Positions 12,301 through 25,700 of a stretch of DNA of 64,000 nucleotides are shown here, piece after piece. A program made the position numbers and the translations under genes. Numbering within the stretch: the stretch's first letter is position 1; each line of letters starts with the position of its first letter. The notes beneath the pieces are model-generated. The model made no database searches. It was not told where the DNA came from and was given only the letters and a program-made list of their open reading frames with translations. Source of the DNA: Paragonimus westermani (lineage: Eukaryota > Platyhelminthes > Trematoda > Plagiorchiida > Troglotrematidae); contig QNGE01003326.1 of NCBI GenBank assembly GCA_008508345.1, forward strand, positions 19,328 through 83,327. Reading direction: 5' to 3'.

Positions 12301-13715
12301 ATTGACCGCCTCCCGTGCTCATCCGCACTCACCCTTATTTTCATTATTGGTTAATTTTTGGCTGTGGACTCGGTGTTTAACATTTCAGGGCTACAGCATC
12401 CTGTCATTTTTTTCATGAGGGTCGTTTCACTGGTGGATGTAAACCACTAATTGGGGTACCGGGCTTTCGTCTTTGACACTCAATTGTTTTTTAATATGTG
12501 GATTTGAATGTTTGTGTAACGTTTCATTTGACTTAGAGCGCTTCCAAAGAACAATTCCGGTTAGCAGTCTCGTTGATATTGTGTGCAAGCTGTGTCCCTC
12601 CTTGGTTGTGTATGGTAGCTTTGATATTCACCGACCCTGTTCCAACCGAGTTGATTAACATCTGTGCAGATGAGCTAGTTTGAACACTAACGGACTAGAT
12701 TCATTCAGTTCTATCTCATCCATTACACGAAGGTTGCGCAACCAAACATAGGATTAGAAAGGACCCACCACAATAAATCTACACGGTTAGCTCGAGCTCA
12801 AATACCTTTAATTTTCAACGGTTTTTCTCGAGCTATTTGATGCGCACAAAAAACTAACATTACGCACTACTCACAAACAGTTTTCACCATATATTTACCA
12901 GTATTTACTATAAGTGTTTGAGACACAAAATTACAAACTACAAAACAAGCAAAAAGGTTCACGATTTCTATTACCATACCATCAACGTCACAAATCATGT
13001 ATGCTCAGAGTGGAGTGGCGATGTTCTATTGTAACCACTTTGGCGTGTCATAGTGTCTTTGTTTCGGAGTGAGGACAGATCACGAGCATTTTTTGCTAGC
13101 GTAGCCATATTATCGCGTTATCAGGTGACAGTGTGATAGTTGACACTGGCTCCTTCCGACCGTTAGTGTGCTTGAATTGTGCTTGAACTGTCTGCAACAA
13201 ATGTGGACAGAAGTATGACAGATTCCCAACAAAGAGTGGTTATTTCAAACCTTAGATGCTTGTGATGGTATCCGGAACTGAGAGCAATTTTAATCGAGTG
13301 TATTAGTGTGTGTGTTATTCAGCCTAAATCCGTTTTGTTTGCATTCATTTGAGTCTAAAAATGGGAATGGGTTTGGGGGTGACATTCGTTATTCATCCAC
13401 AACCGTCTTTTTCTATTTTCTTCGCGAAATTCATTACATTCCGCTTTCCACCTTCATCTGTTGCGTTATTGGTTTTTGGCATAGGAAGGTCGTACTTGGT
13501 GTCTGTTTTATTGCTCCATTTTATTTGTATGTTTCCTTCAAATTTTCGAGCATTTGTTGAACACATTTCATTTCACATAACACGATTGACAGGAGAATTC
13601 AGTTAGTTCTTCATCCAGCTTTGTTGGGTCACTCCGCTTTTGGTTTCCTCATCGTTTCTTCGTTTATTCGAATCGTTCTCTTGTGGCTTTCAGAATTTCC
13701 TCGCACATTCCAAAA
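9335..13715. other. Unassigned upstream region of MO25
   Basis: Several ORFs exist, the longest at 9335-9757 on the minus strand and possibly part of the 5' half of the neighbouring Ty3 element, but none carries a recognisable motif. The 5' UTR and promoter of MO25 must lie here or immediately before 13716. I could not place them. Confidence 0.4.
9938..9981. repeat. AT/TG/AC microsatellite
   Basis: This is a 44-bp run of alternating AT and TA with GTAC and GTAT interruptions, symmetrical enough to fold on itself. It is a simple repeat without other evidence of function. Confidence 0.9.
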
Positions 13716-13781
13716 ATGCCATTGTTTGGAAAACCGAAAAGTCCAAAAGAGTTGATCCAATCCATCCACGAAAATTTACTC
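13716..13781 (+). CDS. CAB39: MO25 coding exon 1 (residues 1-22)
   Basis: This exon runs from ATG to CTC before the donor GTACGT. It encodes the conserved N-terminal segment [20 protein letters not shown]. The start was chosen because it aligns with the family N-terminus and the upstream sequence has no MO25-like residues. The following intron (13782-13831) is only 50 bp and ends in a pyrimidine-rich stretch plus TTTAG. A second AG at 13841-13842 is out of phase, so 13832 is the preferred exon 2 start. Confidence 0.9.
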
Positions 13782-16700
13782 GTACGTTCTGATTTACCGT
13801 CCTCCTCAATCACTCAATCAATCTGGTTTAGATCCTTAACAGTCAAACCAAACAAGAGAAGGAACGTCGGAAAGCCATTGAGGCCATCGCTACTGCGTTG
13901 AACGGTCTGCGCGAACTGTTAACCGACAAATCAGACACGCGATTGACCGGACGCGAACGCGATGCTGAGTTGTTCAATTCTGAGCGCACACGGATCAACG
14001 AGATAATCACGGAGGTGACACATGAGTTAATCAATTTGAACGTACTTCCTCTGCTTATCGCTAATTTGGACACCATCGAATTTGAGGTCTGACCTGTTTT
14101 CCGGTTATCAGATTCGACTAATTTTCTTTAGAGTTCCAAACACGTGGTGGATCTATTCGGCCACGTGATGCGACGCCAGGTTGGTTCGTACAATCCAGCA
14201 GCACAGTACCTCCTCTCTAACCCGCATATCCTAGTCTCCTTACTGCATGGCTATTCGAAGCCGGACCGGGCCATTCACTATGGTGCGGTAGGTATTACAT
14301 AATATTGCGTTTGAGGTTTGTAATGATGTTGCAGATAATTCTTTTTCTTCATTTATTATCATATTAATATACTTGGCGATGTTTTTTTTATCGGGACGTG
14401 ACAGCAAACCCTAAACAGGGACTGTAACACAACACAAAAACATAGGTGACTCATCACGAGTGAACATTGGTAACAGCCAGACTGGAATTTGATCGAAGGT
14501 TATGGCCTACTCTCGGATTTAAAGTCATCCCATCTGACTGTTACTTGACCGCAGTCGTCTCCATCTTCACTTAGGATTTTCGTAACATGTACGGTGATCA
14601 CTGAGTTGCGTTCCCTTCTAGTTGTCAGCGCCCCCACTGAACAGTGCGCTTCGCGGCTATTAATTTCTCACCATACAGAGTACGTACATTTTGCGGTCAA
14701 TTTGTGAGTTTTGTTACCGTGGCTATCATTTGTGAAATTATGGGTTTTCTAGACGTCCGCCGACTAACTGTGACTTTATCCACATAAGTGGTGTATTTGG
14801 TACCTGCTCTTTGGTAAAGAAAACGATAACAGAACACGTAGCTTATGTAACCATGTCTACGCACGAATAGCCCAGAACTCATGAATGCATCATGTGCTTT
14901 CGCTATTCTCGAACACACATCATCAGTAACTTTGTAATATATGTTTCGGTAAGACCCAGTCATGAAAAACCAGAGCTTCGGCTGGATTCGAACCAGCGAT
15001 AGAGATAGCATGTCCTAGCGAATACCACACGAGATATGGATCCTTCGAGCTGACTGCCTTTCAATATGCATTTAAAACCAGCATGAGAGGGTTGAGGCAA
15101 ATAAGCACATTTAGTGGAATCTCCTCTGCAAGTACGATAGCCTGAAAAACACTATGAGCAATCGTGTCACAACCGTATTTCAGTGGTTCGCTAAGTGTCG
15201 AGACACTAATCTCTCAGTGTCTGTCGCAGGCTGTACATTTGATCAGTGCACGCCGTTAGTAATCGGAAACTTGTGTGTTCTTTTTGCGTTTGGCACTTCT
15301 TTGTGCATGAATCCGTTCACATTTGAAGAACTGCACAACTTGTTCATATACCCCTGTCAGACTGTTTTGCATTCGTTGCACGCGACTTTTGTAAACGTGG
15401 ACTGGAGCTGTTTGTTAGGTTTCCTCCGCATACTTTCACTGCGTAGGATTACTTCGATTGGTTCCCATGCATTCCATCACTGAATGAATACCGACATTAT
15501 CTCACAGCTCATTATCTCACATCTCCTCTGAATGCCGCCCGTATGCATTCTCCAGATTAATCCAGCCAAAGTCTGGTCCGTTTCTTAATCACCTGGTTGT
15601 TAGTATGCATCCTGGTTATCCTAACTAGGTCGATCTTCAATGAAACGGTTGCTGTACTACCTCTGTTTGTTATCTGGACTGCTTATTGCGCTAGCATCCA
15701 GAGAACCAAGCCTGTTGTGTCAAATGACATCATCTTAACAATTCAATTTTAACATGCGTTCCTTAATCGTTTAGGAACTGCCGTTAAGCAAGTTGACGCA
15801 TGTGGTCTTTTGAGTTGTAGGCTTGTTTGCATTATCATGCATATGAACGACTTCAGATAGTTGCAATTTGTTGCCGTTGTATTTTCGTTATGGTTACCTG
15901 GCGATCGTATCCGATGTACTACCAGTTAGGCACACGCCTGATAAGTCTCATGAAGAGATTATTCCACCATAATTGCTGACCGGGTGGTTCGATTACGCTG
16001 CGCATTTTGGTTATGTTTATGAATGGCGTGCGTAGGGAAGGCGCAGCGAATGCGTCTGAACCAGCCTGACTCGACGTGATCAGTATGTCTACCTAACAGG
16101 TATGGGAGCAGCAGCAAAGTATTCGATTTTGGTGACTTTCTGTTGATCTATTGTACGAAGCTCATGTCCATCGCTTCGTGTATGATGAGGTCAGCCAGCA
16201 TTTATTGTTTTTTCATGTGTGATCAACAAACCGTGGTAAAGTCAAGATAACCGTCATGTGTATTATTCTTGTGACCTGAGTATATACACCGCCACTTCAC
16301 ACAGAACGGTGACAGAACGCCTCTACTCTACAATAAAGGATTTATGCCCGCGCAGTGTGCGAATCGATTAAGACGTGTGCAACCAATGGTCAGTGCTAAC
16401 TCGAGCACGCATCAGCCCCGCAAGAGTCCGATCAATTTGGTGGATATACTTGCATATGAGTGTGTGTACTCCGGCTGCCTCATATGTGACGGCACGCTAT
16501 GTATGTCCGAGGCTGAATCGAGTACAATATCTGTGCCCAGAAATGACAGTGCTCGGAATCCATGGGATAGCTGTTTACTCTGTTGGGTATACTCGGTTTC
16601 TAATCCTCCGTAGCTCACGCTTGAGCATGCTACTTCTGTCGCTGGTGCGAGTGTAACCGAAACCCAGATTTTTCGCAGTCAGGCCCCTTTTGAATTATCG

Positions 16701-19700
16701 AATCCTCCATACTATCTATCGGCAACGTGATTCCTGATTCGTGCACGCCTGGCTCATTCTTGGACTACTCTTTTTGTTTGCATTTATATACAGGACGGAT
16801 AAGGCTCTTCTCTCTCTTTGAGAAGCGAAAACTCTAAGACGAACGTTTGTGGTATAATCGCATACACGCTGCTGGGCCGTGGCCTCTACTTTGAGCACTT
16901 GTGTCACACAGCACCACATTCATTCTAATTTCAATATGCATTGATCGCTTGACTCAATATTCTCTTTCCTTGATTATGCTGCGTGGCGATATCAAAGGGT
17001 GTAACCACATTTTGAATCGCTTACCTGGTGGGAATTCTTTTACGCAATCGGACAGTTTGATTGTCGATATTTGTGTTTCAACAGTTGGCCGTCAGTCGTA
17101 ATTAGGTTGAGCCAGTCAAAGCAGGCTGCTCGACTGTGGAGATTGGAGCTATCCATAAAATGAATCTTAAGAACGAGGGGAGAATAACTGTTATTGCGTG
17201 CATTAAACGTAGACTCCCTGAAATGGTCACCCGAAAAATATCTGTTAGAGAACACCGATTACTCCTAAAGGCTGCAAGTGCGTCTGTTTTCCACCCTATA
17301 CTGTCCAGCTTTTAGGTTTTGTCAGCCGGAACAGCTTTCGGATAGTAAAGTTGGGTATCTGTGAGATTCATCATCTGAATAATCCAATATTTCCGCATCT
17401 GAATGGATTCGCCGAACGAACTCAGCGTACCCGTTGATCTGTTATCAAAGCACAACCATATGCACTCAAAGTGACCGTTTGCGTAACTCAATTTTGACTA
17501 AATGAATAATTCAGAATGTGGTTACCAGTTCGTGACTCGGCACCTGTCCAGCAATGCAAACACGGTGTAATTCGATCAATGTATGCTGAAGTTACCATAG
17601 CTGTGGGGCTGGACGATAGACTAGCCCGAAGTACACACACGTCTCAGATTAGTGTTCCATGTACGACTGTACGTCATCCATTGATGTTTGAGAGTATTGG
17701 CTTCTTGCGGCCTTGTGTGAGGATACACACAACTTGTCAGTGTCTGGGTCACCTGTTACCCTGATTCTTCCTTGCAAAAGGGCACGAGCCTCGTGTACAA
17801 CCTGTTGACTGTCATACAGTAACTCTTGCGCTCCATGTGACACTGCGTACGCCCATCAACGGGGATCGGCGTAGATTATTAGCCCTGGATTCACGTGACG
17901 ACGTCATTGCCCTTCCCTATGCGTTACACCCGTGACTAGTAAACTTGCAAAGGTTTCAGTGTTTCGCACTCACTTGATAACAGCGATTTTATGCCTCATT
18001 AAGGCAGCCTGACTCTATACATTTTGAGTCACGAGGCAGTTTGTTAACAACGATGCCAAGTGTCAGTTGCCATGGTTTGGAGTTCTGGTTGCTTTCAGTG
18101 TTCGCGTCTAGATTTGGCAAACCTTACCGAGTTGAGTACGTGGTACGTTGCACAGCAGCAAACGCCTAGCTTATAGTTGAACTTTGCCTTAAACTTTCTC
18201 TAGCATACCAGGCAACCTATGGCTGTGTTACTGGCACAATATCGGCATAACCTGCTCATTTCGAACCGTTTTTATATGGAAGGTTTTCGTCACGGAATAC
18301 AAATCAGATATGATACTGTGTGACCGTTTCGTGTTAGTCCTACCTATACCAATCAATAGCTTGCTTGCTTGTGAGTATTTAGATGGGAACCAACAGTTAG
18401 ATAGCCAGTGTTTAACCGTTACTTAAAGTTTCCTGTCAGTATTGGTTTCGGGAGTTTTTTCCTGGTTGCCTAGCCTAATCCAATGAGCACTGTTAAGTGT
18501 TGGTACCATACAATTTCGCTAAGAATTACAATCGGTCACTGACCGATATCACAACCTTTCTCATGTCCCGCCCATTTTATTTCTTTGTGTACAGCACACT
18601 GTCTGTTCTTCTACATTCCCCAGATTCTTCGAGATGCTTGTCGGCATGAAGCACTGGCTAAACTGGTGCTCCTAGCCCCCGAATTTTACCAGCTGTTCGA
18701 TTATGTTCAAGGTACCGCGTTCGATGTCAGTTCGGACGCTTTCTCCACTCTGAAAGATTTGCTCACGCGGCACAAAAGCCTTGTTGCCGAATTCCTCAGT
18801 GCGAATTACGATGAGTTTTTCAAACATTACTCAAACATGATCGCCGCCGAGAACTACGTGACCAATCGACAAGCACTCAAGGTGAGTTGTCCAGGACGAA
18901 GCATTAGGTGCCTGCGCACACTTCAAGTCTTAATCCTGGCTTATATTATGTTCTTCTACCTTACTGTTCGTTGGTCTATCCTTTCATGGTCTTTCCCTTA
19001 CCTTGGAGTTAATGCCACTTATAAGCTTCTGATGAATAGCGCTATGAGAAAGGATGAAGCTAGTAGAGAGGTAATCATTCGAGTGTTCAGCTGTTCGCCG
19101 AGCTTAACATTTAAATCGCAACTGTTTCACCACCAATCGGGGCGACATCATCAGCATGGAGGAGATTGATTGGATGGGTTCGAATGACTTATACACCTGA
19201 AGCTCTACGCTCCAATGATGTAATCTCGCTTGATGTTAAAATGTGGAGCTCGTCAACCAACCAAACGCCGAATCTATCAACTTAGACTACTTTCTCGAAG
19301 TCACGAGGACCCAAGCGTGAGAGACGAACCAGACCTACGACGACAAAAACCCTTGGTGAAGAATTTTTTCCCTCTACATCACCTCTTCAGCTGTCCACCC
19401 TGCTGGCCGGCTACAGCATCTGCAAACTGCTTAATGTGGCAGACGATTAACTGTTATCCCTGCTCCACCTGACCCATACTGCTACGTTGACGTGGCGGCC
19501 GGGCTTGTGTGTTGTCTTGATCCGGTGGACTATGCTGATTAGGACTCCGGTCGTTCCAGATGCAACTGTGTCAGACAGGTCAAACAGGAACAGTCACGAA
19601 AATCTGTTGCACTCATGGGGTTATGTGTCGCACTACTGATCGCGTAGGAGTGCGTAGGTAGCGAGGCACAATCCTGTGAACATACAGCAGAACTATTTCC

Positions 19701-22700
19701 GTAGTTGCGGCACTACTGTCTTCCATATCAGGAAGAAGGAGGGTTAGAAGAGGTACCCTTAAACAGAGAACACCCCGATCGCTCAACGGTTGACTGTGAT
19801 CGCTGGCGTATTATCCAGTACGGTCGAAAAAATTCCGTTACCACCTAGAGGTCTGATGTAGCTTTAAGTACATTTACTGCGCGTAACAATATTCAAAAGT
19901 GGACATCACTGTCTTATTCACCGCGCTCTCCGGATAGGCAAGCCCCTCACTGCCAACTGACTCAGACTCTTGAGTCGTTGGCACCGATTAGGGTCTCCCA
20001 AGAAAACCTTGTATCGTGTTGTCTCGCAGGTCAGACTTTTGAGTTAGAGATGTGGGGTGGGATCTTTTAAGTCAACCCCCTTCCGCTACATTGTCGACCG
20101 GGAAGCGTAAGAAATTATCGTTCTCCCGAAAATAATATAGTTTACCCATCACGATTTTCTTCTACTACCAAAGATGCGTTCTACGAGGCCCTGGTTGACC
20201 TTCTGAAGCAGACTAAACGTCGTCATACTAAGGGACGATTTCAATGCTCAGCCCGGTCGCTTTTCTTCAAAAGTGAAGCGGGTGGTAGGTATGTTTGCTC
20301 TCCGGTCACAGCGCATTGACAGTAACGAAAGAATGTTGTGGCTGTTTGCATCTCATGGTCTCTATATTTCGAGCATCGTATTCTAACACCGGAAGAGGCA
20401 GTGTTACACGGAGACCTCCGTGCGCTTGTCAGCCGTGGATACAGCGCGATCGTACAGTAGTCAGTTACAGGTGGCGCCACTCTGTTAAAGAATGTCGTGC
20501 CTTTTGGAGCAACCACCTGGACTCGGACCATGCTATTGTGAGTACTCGTTTCGTTTTGTCATTTGCCCAGAGGACGTACACTCGTAAATGCAAGATGCCT
20601 AAATGGCATTCGCAAGAGGAGAGTGCGAAGCGCGCTTACCAGAAAACGTTGGTGGACAAGCTGCCCAGTTTGAGTCGGATAAGAGGACCTAACGAACACT
20701 GGGAACAAATCGCCGCAGCTATGAAAGCATGCTGTAAAGAGGCATGTTCCGAAGGAGCCGTGCAGTTGCGACAGTACTGGATTTCTATTATGTCGACGAA
20801 CCTCATGAACAAGTGTCGCTGGATTTCACCTGACTCTGATTATGATGACCGTCGAGAACTTGACCGCAAGCTGACTAAAAGCTTGCACAGACTGTGAGCA
20901 CTACTTGACCGAACCGTCGAAAGAACTGGAACGGGTCTTTTTATCTGGGTCTAGCAGAAGGCTTCCCCCCCCCCGATTCGTAGTTGTACTGGACGTCGAG
21001 TCGGTGTTAGTGAGACCATGTGCGAAAAAATGATGGTTCGCTTATCACCAGTTAAGTGCGCCGACTTGACGGAAAGGAGAGGTTGATATCAAAGCTAGCG
21101 AAACTCCTTCAGACGATTTGGTAAACTGAAGATGTACCTCGTGATTGGTGCCCATCGGCGGTAACTCATGTTTTCAAAAAGGGGATTCGAATTCTGTGTG
21201 ACAGCCACAGAAGGATCAGTCTAGTGTCTTTCTTCCAGGTTACTCACTGGCCCAATTTTAGGTCGGCTCACTAAGCTCTGGAAATTTCATACACGCGAAG
21301 AACAGGCAGGATTCCGATCTGGCCGAAGGTGCGTTGACCACATCTTTACCCTGCGACGGATCTTGGAGCATCGGCACCCACATAGGCAGTCGACGATCGT
21401 GGTCTTTTTAGACCTAAAGGCTGCTTTCGATTCAGTTGCTCATAACGATCCCTGGAACTCTATTCTTCACAAGAGAGTACCAGGGAAGTACCGGGAAATA
21501 CACAAGTCTACTGATATCGCTGTATGTTCACTTTGAAAGCAGGATGAGATGTCTTGGGCGTTCATCAATTTTGGTGATGTTCGTCAAGGGTGTCCGATCT
21601 CACCATTCCTGTACAATTCCTTCATAGAGGACATTCTGGAAAGTGCACTCGAGAAGTCCAGTGAACTTGGTACTGAGCTCCTTCCTGGCACTTGGTTGAC
21701 CGATCTGGAATATGCGGATGACATTGTCTTACTCAGCCCCTCTGCCGAAACATGCAGATCATGCTAAACAATTTGAGTGATCCGGCTGGTTCGTATGGAC
21801 CGCACTTCGCACCTTCAAAGTGTGAAGTGCTACTTCAAGACTGGGACACTTCCACCTCTTTCTTCATTGCAGGTAATCTACTCGGGACTGTGGACTGTTT
21901 CACATACTTGGGTAGCAATATCTCGTCAGCCTGTAATATTGCTGATGAGATACCAGCGAAGATAGCAAAGGTACGAGTTGCCTTTGCCAAACTGTGTCAC
22001 CTGTGGCGTCAAAAAGACGTTCGGTTGTCGCTGAAAGGAAAGGTATATAGTGCTTGTGCACGTTCTGTTTTGCTCTGTGGTTCGGAAACATGGCCTATTC
22101 ACAACCAAGATGTCAGTCGACTTGCTGTGTTGACCATCGCTGTCTCCGTCACTTGGCCCACATTAAGTGAACTAATCGCATGAACAATGTGTGGCAGTTG
22201 GCCGGCGCGTATTCCGGAACGCTCGGGATGTGCGATCATTTGGCTAACTGATCACGTTGCACAGCTTGCGATGGTTGGGTCACGTGTTCCGTATGCCAGC
22301 TGAGTGTTTACCGTACCGGACATTATATACTGAGGCCACCAACAGTTGGGTAAAATCGCGTGGTGGCCAAGCAACAACGTGGTCACGAAGTATGAAGACT
22401 CTGACTGTTCCACTGAGCAAAGTGAGTAGGTGTCGCCTGCCTGGCTGGGGTTCTTGTGATCACCCAACCCACTGGTTTGAAACGTTATCTGAGATGACGG
22501 TGTGTCGCAGTCATTTATAACATTTCTAGTTCTTCCGCTTAGTCCTTATTATTAATTTACAACTTTCTTATTAACGCTTTCTTCTCGGCTATTCCACGTC
22601 ACTGTTGAGGTGAGCGGCGGCCCGAGCCACAGGACATTTCGATCAGGATGATGACTGCTGTGATGATTTCTAGGTTTTTATTAACCTAAGGATAGAGCAG

Positions 22701-25700
22701 GGGAACTCACTTGATAATAACTACCTACCGCTTCCTAACGCGATGCGAACCATCCAGCACAAACATCGGTGGTCAGATACCTGAAGACTGTTCACGTCTT
22801 CTATCCTGGATAGCCGTGTTTCCTAGCCGTGAATTAATACACCTCTGATATTCGCCTTGAATTAACGGGCCTTAGACTTCAAAGACGCCTCTCTTTCGCC
22901 GGAGATGTCCAGTATTTTCGAATTTCACTCCAAACCTGGAGATACGAACTGCCGTTTTATTTCCATTAACTCCGCCGCTGCTGCTGCTAAATTTCCAGGT
23001 ACACAAACCGACCAACAACTTTCATGACTTCACCATCCAACACTAACTCTCTCTACCATCTGCCTTGTTGATGACTTCACGGACAAACGAACGTCCTGTC
23101 CCAGTAGTAGAGATTAATCAAGAAGGTCTGCTGATATTCTCCGAAACAAAAGCGGTCTACAGTTCGCTATCTTTTTCCATCAACTAAGTCACGTGATCGA
23201 CGACCAAGCTACTCTTCAGTTTCCCGCTGATATCTCTCCTAAATCTGTTTTATGAACTGGCATCTAGCAAGTCCAGTGATCACTCTAAAATCCAATGCTT
23301 GTTCAACCTACGAACCACCGCGCCGCATGCCAAAGCACCTGCTTTATCAATGGCCTGTGAGGCATGTGGCTGTTAGAATCTTCGAGGTTATAACTCGTCA
23401 CCTTGCTTTCTAGGCTGGTATGGTACTTGTGCTCTACCGACGGAATGGCCAGTTTCTTAGCAGCCAGTGGTTGCAGTCGATGGGGTCGTTTCCGAGCCAA
23501 ACTAAGAACACATTGCAGTACACCAACAGGTAGTCTGAATCCAAGTATGTGCTTCAATAAAAAAATACAGTCCTGAATGGAACCATGCCATATGTTCTAG
23601 TGTTGGCAATGAAATAGCTGTTTCTCATACGTTTGTTCCACGTCTGCTGGCTACAGTGGAAATCCAAACTTGCCACCTAAAAGGGACTTGGTCTCACCAA
23701 CGTGGCCGACATGGCCGTTCACGTTTCCAGCCGACATTACAATCTCGGTCAAATACGAGTAAAAGAGGTGCTTAATACCGACATCATTTCAGTCGGTTGG
23801 AACACACGTGGGCACATTGAATTGATTGCTGAAGATTTGCTTCTATTGCTTGTCTTCCAAGCGGACCACTCAGAGTCTACTGCTAACGGGGAATCCAATC
23901 TACCAGTGTGAATGTCGTCGCCATGCTGAGGACTCCAGCATAACGAGTAGAGGCTGCCATGGAATCACTTGAAGTTTATAACCAGTATTGGATAGACAGT
24001 GCGGGTGTTGTTAGTTCCATACGTTGACCACAATCCTGGATTCTTGTCTCCGAAATGCAGCAGACATCGAAATTCAACGAGTCTAACATTCTTGCGAGAA
24101 CGGCCTGCTGACCTATTTGTTTTAGAGTGCGAATGTTGAAGGCAGCCATATTAATTTGTATTCTTGGTCTAAGCAAGAGACGAAGGAGGCCTGAGACCGA
24201 GTGGAAAGAGATAGAGCTTACTGGGACAGGGTTACTGCAGTCATCTGTATTTGTTAAGGAGATTTATAAAGTCATTACCAGAGTTGGGGTCGGGAGGATC
24301 CCGAGAGTTATATTCGATAGGATAGTGGGGGAGGGGTCAGTAGTAGCATGTTTTCGCCCATCCACTCCGCTATGTGCAGCAAATAGGGCGGCCCCGTTTA
24401 TACTGCCAGGCGACCGATTTAGTATGGAATCAACTGTGTTGCGGATGTTCGTGGTTGGATGTGGGCTAACTTAATGCTGAGACGCCGATACTTAGATAGG
24501 AGCAGGATTGCGGTATTGATCCAAAGCTTGTAACTTAAGAATCTGTATCTCGAGGCAGCGGGTGAGTAGCAATACACCAGGACTGGCACTTTTTCCTGAG
24601 AAACACTTACTCGAATTCCAAGCTGATTCTTCAACACTAGTGTTGACGGTAATGTCTGCCGACATTTTTGAGAGGCCTTGACTTTGCACTTCTCGATGTT
24701 AAGACTGTTCACGTGCTTGTGAAGCAAGTTTCAAGTATGCTTTGGTGCTTCATCGTGGCTATCTTTCAGTTATACTGCTTCATCGGGAACATTCAATACA
24801 GTACTCGTGTGCCACTAAGTATATTTGTTGTTGGTCGGTTGATCGTCACTCTGTAATCTCGTTGCGTTGTTACCCCACCAGTCACAAGCGCGCTGTAAAC
24901 GGTTTTGCTATCTATTTTTAGATGTTACAGCAGTACACAGAAATCACCATGTGAAACCACGGGTAAACAGAATATGTTGATTCTTCGCTTGAATGAGATG
25001 TTGAAGCTTTTGGCGTGTCACTGGGGCAGATAGTCAGCATTGAGTGATGAACACTAATTCACTCCTCTCATGGTTTGTTGCATTAAACTCTCCGTTCCAT
25101 TGTAGTATGCTTGACCAGCGAGGCGGAATTACCGAGGCTTAAATTCCCCGTCCTTTGTTTGGGGTGGCACATTTTCTGTGGCATCTTGATATGAACACTC
25201 CTGTTAGGTATCAGCGAATCAAGCAGTCACGAGTACAGAATTAACAATGGTAATCAGATCAGTAGGGCGAGTCATCATGCATGGTTCGGACTTTTTTGCT
25301 ATGTAGTGCCATTATTGTTTGTTGCCTGTCTTTAAGCGGTTCTGTACGTAGTCGGAAAATCATTACCATGTATTCTTTTGGTATTGTCCGGGGGTCGAGA
25401 TTCGTATACTTGGCTCCATTCGTGAATTCGCTGGCACATTCACGTCCGACGTGTTTGGCGCTTGTCCGCGGACGTCTGCTTCCGTTTAATGTTAGAAATC
25501 AGCTCCACCTTTGATTTATATGGTAGTGAAGTCCCCAGCTGGGTTACAACTAGCTAGCTGTTTGTAGTGCTCGCTCACTCCAGTTTGATGGCAGAACATT
25601 ACAAAATCGATGTTAAACGTTTGTTTTCAAACGGAAACAACATTCGAAACTCTTTCTTTGGATTAGTTTCTTACAAATTATTACACACTAAATTTCACTC

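Larger units (their letters stand above)
14288..18623 (+). other. MO25 intron 3
   Basis: This 4.3-kb phase 0 intron runs from GTAGGT to CCCCAG. Besides the SINE relic at about 15 kb and the integrase scrap at about 17.4 kb, I see no recognisable genes. ORFs at 15154-15483 and 16344-16656 have no known motif. Confidence 0.85.

Noticed and set aside
13843..13850. Alternative acceptor at 13841-13842 for MO25 exon 2
   Set aside because: It would break the frame with exon 1; the acceptor at 13830-13831 keeps phase 0.
14984..15032. tRNA gene in intron 3
   Set aside because: The B-box is perfect, but no acceptor stem or anticodon arm closes; a SINE relic fits better.
18882..19169. Extension of the exon 4 ORF to 194 codons
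   Set aside because: MO25 similarity ends at the GTGAGT donor and resumes at 31214; the rest is intron read-through.
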